Shown one piece after another: positions 45,950 through 54,800 of a stretch of 64,000 bases of DNA. The number at the start of each line of letters is the position of its first letter. The stretch's first letter is position 1. This DNA comes from an uncultured Flavobacteriales bacterium. GTDB lineage: Bacteria > Bacteroidota > Bacteroidia > Flavobacteriales_G > Salibacteraceae. A model generated the notes under the pieces. It was given only the letters and a program-made list of their open reading frames with translations, ran no database searches and was not told the DNA's origin. A program made the position numbers and the translations under genes. The stretch is from the NCBI GenBank assembly GCA_937899835.1, contig CALCCE010000023.1:1-64000 (forward strand), read 5' to 3'.

Positions 45950-46669
45950 TTATTTAGACCAGATGTTGTACTTGAGAATGCAAAAGATGGCTCTGAATCC
46001 ATCTTTCCAATTGATCTTTTTCCCTTCGGCGTAGGTTCTGCCATAATAAGAAACACCAATCTCGTAGATTCTAACTTTGGGTATCCGACTGATTTTGGCA
46101 GTCACCTCCGGCTCAAAACCAAAACGTTTTTCGCGAAGCTCGAGGCCCTTCAACAAATCCGCACGAAACAGCTTGTAGCAGGTTTCCATGTCGGTGAGGT
46201 TGAGGTTGGTAAACATGTTGGAAAGAAAGGTGAGAATCTTATTTCCGATAGAATGCCAGAAAAATAATATTCGACGCGGGTGTCCACCCATGAAGCGAGA
46301 GCCATAAACCACATCTGCAAATCCTTCTAAAACAGGCTTCAATAGCAGGTTAAACTCCCTTGGATCATATTCCAGATCGGCATCCTGCACGATGATATAA
46401 TCGCCGGACGCCAATTGAATGCCGGTATGCAGGGCAGCTCCTTTGCCCCGGTTTTGTGGATGCTTGGTGTAAGATATATCTACCGAGGGGAAGGCTTTTC
46501 TAAAACGCATCACTTCATTTTCAGTACCATCGCTGGAAGCATCATTGACGACCACCAATTCCATCGTTACATTCCCAATCAACTCAACACTCTTGAGTTT
46601 CTCCAGTACCTGGTAAATGGTCGCCTCTTCGTTGTAGGCTGGAACCAAAACGGACAGTTTAATCATCAA
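45950..46669 (-). CDS. Family 2 glycosyltransferase (dolichol-phosphate-mannose-synthase-like)
   Basis: The 239-residue enzyme is a GT-A fold transferase: 'KLSVLVPAYNEEATI' at the start, 'VVNDASSDGT', the metal-binding DxD-type 'IIVQDADLEYDP', 'GSRFMGG' and the acceptor-side 'DMETCYKLFR'. It ends 'FRAIFCILKYNIW' with no membrane helices, so it is the short soluble type that usually transfers a sugar to a polyprenyl-phosphate carrier. It is last in a minus-strand run, 54 bases after the DUF4846 gene. A -7 match 19 bases before the start suggests its own promoter. Confidence 0.92.
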   Translation of the reverse strand: MMIKLSVLVPAYNEEATIYQVLEKLKSVELIGNVTMELVVVNDASSDGTENEVMRFRKAFPSVDISYTKHPQNRGKGAALHTGIQLASGDYIIVQDADLEYDPREFNLLLKPVLEGFADVVYGSRFMGGHPRRILFFWHSIGNKILTFLSNMFTNLNLTDMETCYKLFRADLLKGLELREKRFGFEPEVTAKISRIPKVRIYEIGVSYYGRTYAEGKKINWKDGFRAIFCILKYNIWSK

Positions 46670-46687
46670 TTATTTTATTGAAGCCCC

Positions 46688-46695
46688 CAAATGTA
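46688..46695 (-). promoter_or_regulatory. Candidate -7 box for the GT2 gene
   Basis: TACATTTG on the minus strand matches TAnnTTTG exactly and lies 19 bases before the ATG at 46669; transcription would begin a few bases before the start codon. Confidence 0.35.
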
Positions 46696-46723
46696 AGAAA
46701 ATGAAACTGACCCATCGATTGAA

Positions 46724-47521
46724 CTAAAATCGGCGAATATCCTGAGCCATAAAGGTCCAGGAGGGCGTTTCCAACTCCTCGCCAAAGTGGATGGAATACC
46801 AGGGAGAACTACCGGGTTCATTGAGGTTGCGCACAATGTGGATACTTTGTGCTGGCATATAACTCTGTGAAAGTAAAAATACCTTGTCCCGGGTGGTGGG
46901 ATTATAGGCTACATCCACAACCAACATGGCATGCCCATACGGATTACCCGTTTGAACAAATACATCACCGGGTTCCATATTTTGCAGGTCTGCAAGGCCT
47001 TGCATTTGCCCATGAAGCGAACGGGTATTCGCGTAGGCAAACACATAATCCATGTATTTCCTAAATTTTTCTGGCGAGCGATCGTTTTGGGCATAATCCA
47101 ACCAGCGGCTGGTAGAACCATTGGCAAAATCAAATCCAATGGCTGCCTCCTGTCCTGATTGATACAGGTATTCTCCACGCAAGCGCATTACTGCATCCGC
47201 GCACTGTTGCAGGTCCCTTTTCCCTACATCGATGTCTAAAACTGCATAATGCTTCCGCTGATTGCCTTTTTTTTCACCCGTATACAGGTAGACTGTATTG
47301 TCAATGGTATTGAGTGGAAAAGACCTTAAAAAACTTCCAAAAGAGCCTTGGTCTACTTCTATCCGTTGGTATCCTTCCGGTACAGGGATTGCTCCAATGG
47401 TGGCTGGCAACTCTTGCGGATCAATTTGCGGGTTTACCCATCCGTAGCCGCCAAGACCAAAAATGGCGATCCCCAAAAAAGCTATTGGTTTCCAGAATAA
47501 ACGGATTGGTTTAGCCACCAT
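46724..47521 (-). CDS. DUF4846 family protein
   Basis: The 265-residue product has one N-terminal membrane or signal helix ('WKPIAFLGIAIFGLGGYG') and an exported body with DUF4846 marks: 'IPVPEGYQRIEVDQGSFGSF', 'AVLDIDVGKRDLQQCADAVM', 'LRGEYLY', and the histidine-containing 'GDVFVQTGNPYGHAMLVVDV' followed by 'FLLSQSYMPAQSIHIV' and 'SPWYSIHFGEE'. The GHA motif and the preceding 'MEPGDVFV' resemble NlpC/P60-type cysteine peptidases, but the catalytic cysteine is not evident. The ATG at 47521 is preferred to 47533; both overlap the end of the TPR gene, so the two are coupled. Confidence 0.85.
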   Translation of the reverse strand: MVAKPIRLFWKPIAFLGIAIFGLGGYGWVNPQIDPQELPATIGAIPVPEGYQRIEVDQGSFGSFLRSFPLNTIDNTVYLYTGEKKGNQRKHYAVLDIDVGKRDLQQCADAVMRLRGEYLYQSGQEAAIGFDFANGSTSRWLDYAQNDRSPEKFRKYMDYVFAYANTRSLHGQMQGLADLQNMEPGDVFVQTGNPYGHAMLVVDVAYNPTTRDKVFLLSQSYMPAQSIHIVRNLNEPGSSPWYSIHFGEELETPSWTFMAQDIRRF

Positions 47522-48572
47522 AATAGCTTGCAACCCAACCGTAGAATGCTTTCACTTTGGCTTCATTATCGGCAACCCATGTCCGTGCTTCGGCTTCTTT
47601 TTCGTCTCCCGAGTTGATGAGGTTACATAAGGTTTCGACGTGTCCTTCTGCTTTGAGTTGGACAAAAAACGGAGCGTAATGCTCCCAAAAAAAGCCTTTG
47701 TTTTTCTTGTCGGTATTGAGCACATCGAAGACCATACTAAACTGCTTGGCCAATTTCTCCGGGTTGGAGAGTGGCTCAGCACCTTCTTCCATGGCCAATG
47801 CGGATGAAAAAGACAACAACAACTCTACCGCCTTAAAGTCATTTTCCTTCTCCTTTTCGTCTAAAGAATTGGCATCGATGTTGATTGTGATTTGATTTTC
47901 TCCATTTTTGGTCACATTGGAAGCCATCCGTTGGTAGAGCACCGGTAAAAAACGGTTGGCCCGTTCTCCTTCTGGCGACAACAACAAAAAGTGAGTCATG
48001 GCCAAAATGGTAGGAATACGGTTTCCGCTTTGATCGGCCACAATGGCCATATAATAATGAGAAGAGGTGTGTAGGGGATTGATGGTCAGTGCCTTTTCAA
48101 AAGCCTTTTGTGCATTTTCCATGTCGGAAGAACGCAGGTAGGTCACCCCCATGTTGAACGGCAACAAGTAGGAATCTGGTGCTTTTTTCATTCCCTCTTT
48201 GTAAACCTTGATGGCTTCTTTGGTATTCTCTGTTTGATCGAGGCAATTGCCGTAAAGCGTATAGAGGCCTTCGAGCTTATCGCTCTTTTTGTGTTTGGCA
48301 ATCGTTTGTTTGCAAACCGAAATGGCCTTGCTACAATCTCCTTTGGCCTGATGACTCAACGCCAGTTCATACCAGGCTAATACATTGTCGGGATCTATTT
48401 CGAGGGCAGCTTCGTACTTGGCAATGGCTCCATCATAATCGCCTTTATCGTGTAGGGCAATTCCATCCTTTAACAGGGTTTTGGCATCACCAATTTGAGC
48501 CATCAGTCCACTTGGAAGAAGGAACAGACAACACACGAAAAGACCTAATTTAAGAGAGATTCTGGGGCGCAT
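47511..48572 (-). CDS. Exported TPR protein
   Basis: The 353-residue protein starts MRPRISLKLGLFVCCLFLLP (signal peptide to 'GLMAQ'); 48599 is an alternative start adding nine residues. At least four TPR units follow ('DYDGAIAKYEAALEIDPDN', 'ENAQKAFEKALTINPLHTSS'), then a C-terminal helical domain with 'ITINIDANSLDEKEKENDFK' and 'FFWEHYAPFF'. It probably works in the periplasm as a binding scaffold. The gene overlaps the DUF4846 gene by 11 bases. Confidence 0.85.
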   Translation of the reverse strand: MRPRISLKLGLFVCCLFLLPSGLMAQIGDAKTLLKDGIALHDKGDYDGAIAKYEAALEIDPDNVLAWYELALSHQAKGDCSKAISVCKQTIAKHKKSDKLEGLYTLYGNCLDQTENTKEAIKVYKEGMKKAPDSYLLPFNMGVTYLRSSDMENAQKAFEKALTINPLHTSSHYYMAIVADQSGNRIPTILAMTHFLLLSPEGERANRFLPVLYQRMASNVTKNGENQITINIDANSLDEKEKENDFKAVELLLSFSSALAMEEGAEPLSNPEKLAKQFSMVFDVLNTDKKNKGFFWEHYAPFFVQLKAEGHVETLCNLINSGDEKEAEARTWVADNEAKVKAFYGWVASYYGG

Positions 48573-48644
48573 GCATTCGGGATTTTGATTCCCGTCCAAG
48601 GTAAAAATTTATTTCTGCCTTTGGGTTTACTCCAAGGGTAGAAA

Positions 48645-49418
48645 TCACCAGCCGGGCGTGAATAATCGGCGGGCTCCGTTGATGCCACAATGCTGATACC
48701 GATCGTAGGCATTGGCCGCCCTTTCGCAAATCGCATCTGGCGTTTCATTCCACACCCAACCTTGCAAAACAGCTTCTAATACATAAGCTTCCGGGGCCAT
48801 CAGGCCGGTGGTGAGCAACACCGACCGAGCTCCTCCCCGCTGTAGCGGATCGGAAAAATAATCTTTACTGACACAACAAATGGCCATTGCATCGGCTCTA
48901 CGATTTTCTTTGGCTACCGGATACTCTTCTAACTGAAAATCCATCAACCCATTGTGTCCCAGGTAAATGACCAAATTGGCGCTACCGCCAATACCGACTG
49001 TACCTTGCTGTTCTGTGGCCAAAACATCGGCATCGTATCCGGCTACGTAACGAAAATAGTCGAAGGTAGCCTGGGCAATGTGCTGCCCGTCGTAGGCGTC
49101 TGCCACCATAAAAACAGCCTCATCTACATGCTTGAAAACTAGTCGTTCTAAGACCGGCCCCTCAGAAAGTTTCTCCTTGGTCAGTAATTCCCAATCTCCG
49201 CTATTGCTAAAAAAGGTGCGCACTCCATACATGGCTCCCCAATACAAGTTGCTGCTGGGATTCTGTCCGTTGCCAAGGTGGTCGGGCACGGGCACAATGC
49301 CCTGGTAATAGTTGTCGGCAAGCGCCACCAAGACATGAATAGTGCGAGGTTCTTGCGCCTTTCCGGCGAAAATCAAGGCCCAAAGAGCGAATAGTAGAAG
49401 GGTGATTTTGCGGGTCAT
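48645..49418 (-). CDS. Secreted protein with caspase-like (clan CD) motifs
   Basis: The 257-residue protein has a signal peptide ('LLLFALWALIFAGKAQ') and then 'HVLVALADNYYQGIVPVP', 'NLYWGAMYGVRTFF', a buried strand ending in 'LVIYLGHNGLMDF' with H155, and a second strand 'ADAMAICCVSKDYF' with C181/C182. A strand-end His-Gly-type motif followed some 25 residues later by a strand-end Cys is the layout of clan CD cysteine peptidases (caspases, metacaspases, C13). The spacing and fold order fit, but I cannot place it in a named family. C-terminal 'INGARRLFTPGW' lacks a sorting domain, so it is probably periplasmic. Same strand as the SGNH and TPR genes on either side. Confidence 0.7.
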   Translation of the reverse strand: MTRKITLLLFALWALIFAGKAQEPRTIHVLVALADNYYQGIVPVPDHLGNGQNPSSNLYWGAMYGVRTFFSNSGDWELLTKEKLSEGPVLERLVFKHVDEAVFMVADAYDGQHIAQATFDYFRYVAGYDADVLATEQQGTVGIGGSANLVIYLGHNGLMDFQLEEYPVAKENRRADAMAICCVSKDYFSDPLQRGGARSVLLTTGLMAPEAYVLEAVLQGWVWNETPDAICERAANAYDRYQHCGINGARRLFTPGW

Positions 49419-49504
49419 ATATTGTGAAATACCAACATGCGTATAAGTAACCGCTTTCGAAACAAAAAATTTTATAGCGTGAACAATTGCTACTTCGAGC
49501 CCAC

Positions 49505-52387
49505 CTACTCTTCAAGTATGGTTAAACGTCCAATGCCTAAAATTTCATTGGACGTAGTTACACGATACAGGTAGGTGCCGGAAGGCAACTCCTTCAACAG
49601 CACCGTGGTTGGCAAGTTCAAGCCTTGCGCCTGGTAAAGCAATTGCCCTTGAAGGTTGTAGAGGTACAATGCCACTGCCGATTCGGGTTTAGAGGTCCGC
49701 AATTGCAAGGCTCCTCGGGTAGGGTTAGGATATACCGTTAAGGCTGCCCTGTTCACTACCGGAGAAGTGGTTGAACTTAGGTTGACTTCTACCGTTTGCT
49801 GGGTGGTATCGCTACCACAGGAGTTGAAAACCACTTGCAACACGGTAAAACTGCCATTGTTGGCATACGTATATACCGGATTGGCCTGGTTGGAGGTGTT
49901 GCCATCACCAAAGTCCCAAAACCATTGGGTAGCTCCCTGGCCTTGATCACTAAAAGCTACCAGGCCTCCATTCATCAATGCCGAAAAGCCAGCAGTAGGT
50001 GGAGCCTCTACCGTTACCAATTGAGCATCGATGGCATTGCCGCAAGCGTTGATTACTTCTACCCAGTAATTTCCGGTTTGCTGTACGGTGAGATTAGCGG
50101 TGGTATCGCCCGTTGACCATAAATAACTGGCTCCGGGAAAGGTGCCGGGTGTGAGTACCGCCTGATTACAAACTACGGTATCGGCTCCAAGTTCTACCAA
50201 CAAAGCACTGTCGATGTATACCTGAACGGTATCGGATAGGTTGGCGCAAAGGTTGGACACCGCAAGGGTATAGGTTCCTGAAGAAGCAATGGTGACAACT
50301 TGGGTGGTGTCTCCACTGCTCCATTGATAGTCGCTTCCAAGGTTACCCGCATCCAGCATAACCGTGCCTCCGCATTGCCTGATCTGCTCGGGTAATACGG
50401 CCACAGGAGCAGGCTGATTGGTAATAGAAATGGTATCGATGGCCACGCAAGCCGAAGAGAGCTCGGTGACAGAAACGGCATAGGTACCGGTGGCGACTAC
50501 CTGAATGGAAGCCGTAGTATCCCCGGTCGACCACTGGTAGGTATTCCCTACTCCCGCATTCAAAACGATTGGAAACGAAGGACAAATCACGGTGTCGTTG
50601 CCCAAATTCACCGAAACAGCCGATCTGATGCCCACTGCGGGGAGGCGTTCGCTGGTACAATCGCCATTGGGGTTGAAACCATGGTGATAGAAGACCTCAC
50701 CGTTCCAATTGCGTGGAAAAAAGGTATTGCTAAAGTTGTGACTGATGCCACTACCAGTAAGAATACTCAATTCACCGGAGGAGAAACTCCCGGTGGAACC
50801 ATTGCTGAGGTAAGAGAGATTGGACGAGGGATTGGCCATTTGCAGGTAGATGCCCATGGTATCGCCCGGCAGCAAGGTGAGCGGTACGGTAACGATGCGC
50901 ACGGGTTCATCTGGGTCGGTGACTTGAACGGTATCGATACCGGCAAGGGTCCAAGCCAAACCGTTGCCTTCAAACCCCTGATAGCTACCGCTTTTGTAGT
51001 ACCATTCTACTGCCTGGCTACCCAAAGAGTTGACTTTCAATGCTAAACTATCGATCACCAAACTGTCCTGCGCCACCAAATCAAACATGCACCCATTCCA
51101 GTTGATATTGGAGTTAAAGGTGGTCAACACATTTCCCCTAAAAAACAAATCTCCACGAACGGCCTGCGCATACGCACTTACTGGACCGTTTCCGGGAGGA
51201 AGCGCCAAAACCGAGCCGAAACCCAACAGGCTACCACCGGACAACGAGTCGTACCACAATACGGTGTCTTGAGTGGACGTATTGGCCTGCAAGAAAAAGG
51301 AATCTCCCTGGCAGGCGAAGGTAGAATCTGTGGTTAAAGAAGGATGTCCATTAAAAAGGTCTTGACGGGTAGCGGTATCGTTCAAAGGAGTGGTATCTCC
51401 TGGCATCACGAGATAGGCCTTCATTTGATAGTTGCCTCCTGAATAGGTATTGAGTATAAAATTCAAGGTATCCAGGCTACAAGAAGACAGGCCTCCTAAA
51501 AGGGTATCGGTGAACAACTGCGTTCCACTTCCGGAATTCACCTCCACCTCCAAGGGTAAATTGTAAAGGGCATCACTGCCCAAATTGCCCACCACAACGT
51601 GGTAGAGGCTGGCGCTATCGCCACAAACACTGGAGTTGGCCAGTGCGAAATCTAAAATGCCCAGGTTGGGGCCGTTAAAGGCCGCAGTATCCAACAAAGC
51701 ACCGGGTAAATTGGCTTGCTTCACCACCTCAAATAACAGTCCGTGACCAGCATCGTTGAGGTGCACACCATCCCCGGAATCAAACGCCGGATCGATGGTG
51801 TTGCTGAGGTTGGCAGCTCCACTCCAAAAGTCGAGGGCCATGTTGCCAAATTGGATCAAAATGCTGTCGCGCACTTCCAGTTGAATTTGAATCGCGGCAG
51901 GTCCAAAATTTCGAGGTTGGGTGGTACATACCCAAACGGGTACACTTTGGGCCACTCCCTCATTGTACATCGCGATGAAATTGCTCATCTGCTCTACCGT
52001 GCCATATCCCGATGCGGCATCGTTGGAAGGTAAATTGATAATGATGGCATCTGGGTTGAGGGAAAGGGCCTTGGTGATGTTGCGTGCTGTATCGGGCAAA
52101 GGACGGTTCATCGGCGGCACAAATGCAGAGGGCATGAGCCGGTAAGTGTTGTAGCCACCCTGGGCCAGGTTGATGACCTCGTTGGCTGGCTGAATGGAAT
52201 CTAAAAAAGTACGGTAACGGTTGACCCAGGCATTAGCCGGATTGGAAGCACCGGTTCCGGCTGCGGTGGACGACCCGATGACCACAATTCGAAAACTATC
52301 GTTGGCCAAACAGGGATTGGGTTGAGTTTGCCCTTGTGCATAAATAGTCCATAAAAGGCCTAACAAAATGGAGATCAGTGCTTTCAT
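49505..52387 (-). CDS. SGNH/GDSL hydrolase with Ig-like and PKD domains and T9SS sorting domain
   Basis: The 960-residue protein starts MKALISILLGLLWTIYAQ (signal peptide). The N-terminal 230 residues form an SGNH esterase: S40 in 'VVIGSSTAAG', G in 'NLAQGGYNT', N122 in 'INLPSND', and D206/H209 in 'DGVHLNDAGH'. CARDB-like and Ig-like beta domains follow ('DSTFACQGDSFFLQANTS', 'LGNDTVICPSFPIVLNAG'), then a PKD domain ('DQGQGATQWFWDFGDGNTS') and a type-A T9SS sorting domain ('LTVYPNPTRGALQL' to 'PSGTYLYRV'). It is likely a surface-anchored or released esterase acting on an acylated glycan or lipid. An in-frame start at 52417 is less likely. Confidence 0.9.
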   Translation of the reverse strand: MKALISILLGLLWTIYAQGQTQPNPCLANDSFRIVVIGSSTAAGTGASNPANAWVNRYRTFLDSIQPANEVINLAQGGYNTYRLMPSAFVPPMNRPLPDTARNITKALSLNPDAIIINLPSNDAASGYGTVEQMSNFIAMYNEGVAQSVPVWVCTTQPRNFGPAAIQIQLEVRDSILIQFGNMALDFWSGAANLSNTIDPAFDSGDGVHLNDAGHGLLFEVVKQANLPGALLDTAAFNGPNLGILDFALANSSVCGDSASLYHVVVGNLGSDALYNLPLEVEVNSGSGTQLFTDTLLGGLSSCSLDTLNFILNTYSGGNYQMKAYLVMPGDTTPLNDTATRQDLFNGHPSLTTDSTFACQGDSFFLQANTSTQDTVLWYDSLSGGSLLGFGSVLALPPGNGPVSAYAQAVRGDLFFRGNVLTTFNSNINWNGCMFDLVAQDSLVIDSLALKVNSLGSQAVEWYYKSGSYQGFEGNGLAWTLAGIDTVQVTDPDEPVRIVTVPLTLLPGDTMGIYLQMANPSSNLSYLSNGSTGSFSSGELSILTGSGISHNFSNTFFPRNWNGEVFYHHGFNPNGDCTSERLPAVGIRSAVSVNLGNDTVICPSFPIVLNAGVGNTYQWSTGDTTASIQVVATGTYAVSVTELSSACVAIDTISITNQPAPVAVLPEQIRQCGGTVMLDAGNLGSDYQWSSGDTTQVVTIASSGTYTLAVSNLCANLSDTVQVYIDSALLVELGADTVVCNQAVLTPGTFPGASYLWSTGDTTANLTVQQTGNYWVEVINACGNAIDAQLVTVEAPPTAGFSALMNGGLVAFSDQGQGATQWFWDFGDGNTSNQANPVYTYANNGSFTVLQVVFNSCGSDTTQQTVEVNLSSTTSPVVNRAALTVYPNPTRGALQLRTSKPESAVALYLYNLQGQLLYQAQGLNLPTTVLLKELPSGTYLYRVTTSNEILGIGRLTILEE

Positions 52388-52429
52388 CCGGGGGAGGTAT
52401 TCTCCCAAAGATAACAAAGCGTCTCAAAA

Positions 52430-52924
52430 TCAGGAGCGTAGAATCAAAAGTACTACCCTACGGTTGAGCTGGTGCAGGGCTTCTTTTTCCGCATCTGTAG
52501 CAGCCGCTGCAATTTGTTGGTCTGTGACCAATGGCTCGCTTTCACCGTATCCCATTGGCATCATTCTTTTCAGTGGTACTCCCAAATCGTGCAGGTGCTC
52601 GACCACCGCCTTTGCCCTTTTTTGGGAGATCACCATGCAAGCCCGGTCGCCTCCTCTTGTATCGGTATGCACCCCGATTTCGATGGTAACAGTCGGGTTG
52701 TTTTTCATGAAGGTGGCGATGGCCTGAAGTACGGAATCGGTTGGCACATCATTGCCGTATAAGTCTTTGCCTAACCACAAGCGAGGCGACAAATCAAAAA
52801 GAATGTCACGGGTGGTATAGCTACCGCTTACTACACCAGTGTCGGTGAGCAAAAAGGTACTGTCGGACTGGGAAAACCCGCGGCCTGCCCAGAGAATAAA
52901 AACAAGAATAATGAGGTGTTTCAT
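52430..52924 (-). CDS. OmpA-family peptidoglycan-binding protein
   Basis: The 164-residue product starts MKHLIILVFILWAGRGFSQ (signal peptide) and is mainly one OmpA C-terminal-like domain: 'DILFDLSPRLW', 'VTIEIGVHTDTRGG' (the conserved G.TD..G), 'ISQKRAKAVVEHLHDLGVPL', 'MMPMGYGESEPLV' and 'NRRVVLLILRS'. The domain binds peptidoglycan, and without a barrel the protein would be a free periplasmic linker or part of an envelope complex. 42 bases before the SGNH gene on the same strand. Confidence 0.9.
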   Translation of the reverse strand: MKHLIILVFILWAGRGFSQSDSTFLLTDTGVVSGSYTTRDILFDLSPRLWLGKDLYGNDVPTDSVLQAIATFMKNNPTVTIEIGVHTDTRGGDRACMVISQKRAKAVVEHLHDLGVPLKRMMPMGYGESEPLVTDQQIAAAATDAEKEALHQLNRRVVLLILRS

Positions 52925-52967
52925 GCCTTTTTTGGAGGCATAATCCACCGGTTCTAAAAAGTCACGC

Positions 52968-54683
52968 TCAAGAGGCAGCTAAGTCGCGCAGCGCTTTGCT
53001 GATGACTTTTTTGCGGGCCATCAATTCGTCTCGTTGTGCCTTGCTTCGATCAATCTTCTCATACACTTCCTTCACCAAGGGATTATCACCTTTGGCGTTG
53101 GCAAAGAAACCAAGGTTGTTTTCGTACTGATTGATGGTTTCGTCCAGCTTTTTGATTTTGTCCCGGAGTTGACGTTGCTCACGTACCAGTTCTGATTCTG
53201 CTTCTTCCGATCCACTCAAACGGTCCACTTTTTCGCGGAAACGCAGGTCGGCTAGTTTTTTTCGATCCATGCCCAATTGTTGGTACAAGGCTTCCAGGGC
53301 TTTACTGAACTCTGCACCTACCTCGTTGCGCACCTTGTTGGGAACCGGACCAATAGCCGACCACTTGCTGCTGAAACCACGAATGGTTTCCATCTTGGCA
53401 TCGTGTTCTCCTTCCAGCTTCACTTCCGCCATGGAAGCTATCAGTTCTTTTTTGGCTTTCAGGTTGTTGTTTTGGCGCTCGTCCATGCCGCCATAGAAAG
53501 CCTTTTTGGCACTAAAAAAGTGATCGCAAGCTTCCCGGAATTGCTTCCAGAGCTTCTGCTCGTCTCGCTGCTGGGTGGCGCCCACTTTTTTCCAGGCCTG
53601 CTGCAGGTCGATGATGGCTTTGGTGGTCGACTGCCAATCGGTGCTGTCTTTTAAAGCAATGGCCTGGTCAATGAGCTTGCGTTTGGCGGTTTTGTTTTGC
53701 TTAAAAGTCTCTTTGGCAGCATCAAAAAACGATTTTTTGGCTTCAAAAAAGCGATCGCAAGCTTCGCGAAAACGCTGCCACACCACCTCATTCTTCTTCT
53801 TTGGCGCGAACCCTACGGTACGCCATTCCTTTTGCAATTCAAGAATTTTGTTGGTCGCCTCTTGCCATTGCTTGGCTGCTTTGGGCACTTCGGCCATCAA
53901 GGCTTCGGCCTGCTCACAGAGTTGATTCTTTTTGTCCAGGTTTTGCTTTTGCTGGTCGCGCAGCTGCCCGTAGTGTTCTCTTATTTTCTGGTATACGGTA
54001 GAGGTAGCTTCCCGAAACTGGTCGCGAATTTCTTCCCACTTTTCGCGAAACGTGGGCCCTATCTCATCCCAATCGGTTTGATAGGTGCGCACCTGCGCCT
54101 CCATTTGGCGAATGTTGTCTGATTTGGCCAACTCTTGCATTTGGATCACCAACCCCATCTTTAGGGCGAGATTTCGGTTGAGGTCGTGCTCCTGCAGTTG
54201 CTTGTAGATGTTGATGTTGTAGAAGAAAAGCTCAATCTCACGGCTGTAAAGGGCCTGTATTTCTTTGTATTTCTTATTGGCCACCGGGCCAGTGTTTTTC
54301 CACTTTTCCTGCAAGTCGCGAAACACCTGAAAGGCGCGGCCAATGTTTTCCTCTTCTTTGTTGAGGGTAGCCAAACTGTCGATGATCTCTTTCTTGGTAA
54401 CGAGATTTTCGGCTTCGGCCTGAGCTTTTTCTTCGTCCCGTTTCCTCTTGCGTTCCTTGATCTCGGCCACCAACTCTTTGTAGCGGCTATCTGCCGGATC
54501 GGTAGGCATTACAAAATCGATGGACTCTCCCCTATCGGCTAGGAATTTTTCCCGTGCGCTTTGACGGGCTTCGCGGTCGGCTTGCGTCCATTGCTCCTGC
54601 AATTCTTCCAGTGCATCAAGCGTGGCATCCAGGTCTTCGCCTTTGGCCAACTCTTCCAGACGTTCAATCAGCTCGGATTTCAT
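52968..54683 (-). CDS. DUF349 repeat protein
   Basis: The 571-residue cytoplasmic protein is almost entirely helical and made of about five to six DUF349 repeats of 70-80 residues, each with a 'LQEKWKNTGPVANKKYKEIQ' or 'WQEATNKILELQKEWRTVG' type core followed by 'W..FREACD.FF..KK.F'. The C-terminus is a coiled coil ('QLRDKIKKLDETINQYENNL'). No enzymatic residues are seen. Proteins of this kind occur throughout Bacteroidota as large coiled scaffolds of unknown role. It starts a close group with the OmpA-like gene. Confidence 0.9.
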   Translation of the reverse strand: MKSELIERLEELAKGEDLDATLDALEELQEQWTQADREARQSAREKFLADRGESIDFVMPTDPADSRYKELVAEIKERKRKRDEEKAQAEAENLVTKKEIIDSLATLNKEEENIGRAFQVFRDLQEKWKNTGPVANKKYKEIQALYSREIELFFYNINIYKQLQEHDLNRNLALKMGLVIQMQELAKSDNIRQMEAQVRTYQTDWDEIGPTFREKWEEIRDQFREATSTVYQKIREHYGQLRDQQKQNLDKKNQLCEQAEALMAEVPKAAKQWQEATNKILELQKEWRTVGFAPKKKNEVVWQRFREACDRFFEAKKSFFDAAKETFKQNKTAKRKLIDQAIALKDSTDWQSTTKAIIDLQQAWKKVGATQQRDEQKLWKQFREACDHFFSAKKAFYGGMDERQNNNLKAKKELIASMAEVKLEGEHDAKMETIRGFSSKWSAIGPVPNKVRNEVGAEFSKALEALYQQLGMDRKKLADLRFREKVDRLSGSEEAESELVREQRQLRDKIKKLDETINQYENNLGFFANAKGDNPLVKEVYEKIDRSKAQRDELMARKKVISKALRDLAAS

Positions 54684-54800
54684 GAAAATGTAGTTGATGT
54701 AATTGGGTTCTTCGTGAAAAAGAGATACAAAAATACCGTTAACCGGCTGTTTAGAAAAGATGGATTGAAAATTTGAGCTATTGTTAACCTTAGTTTGTGC

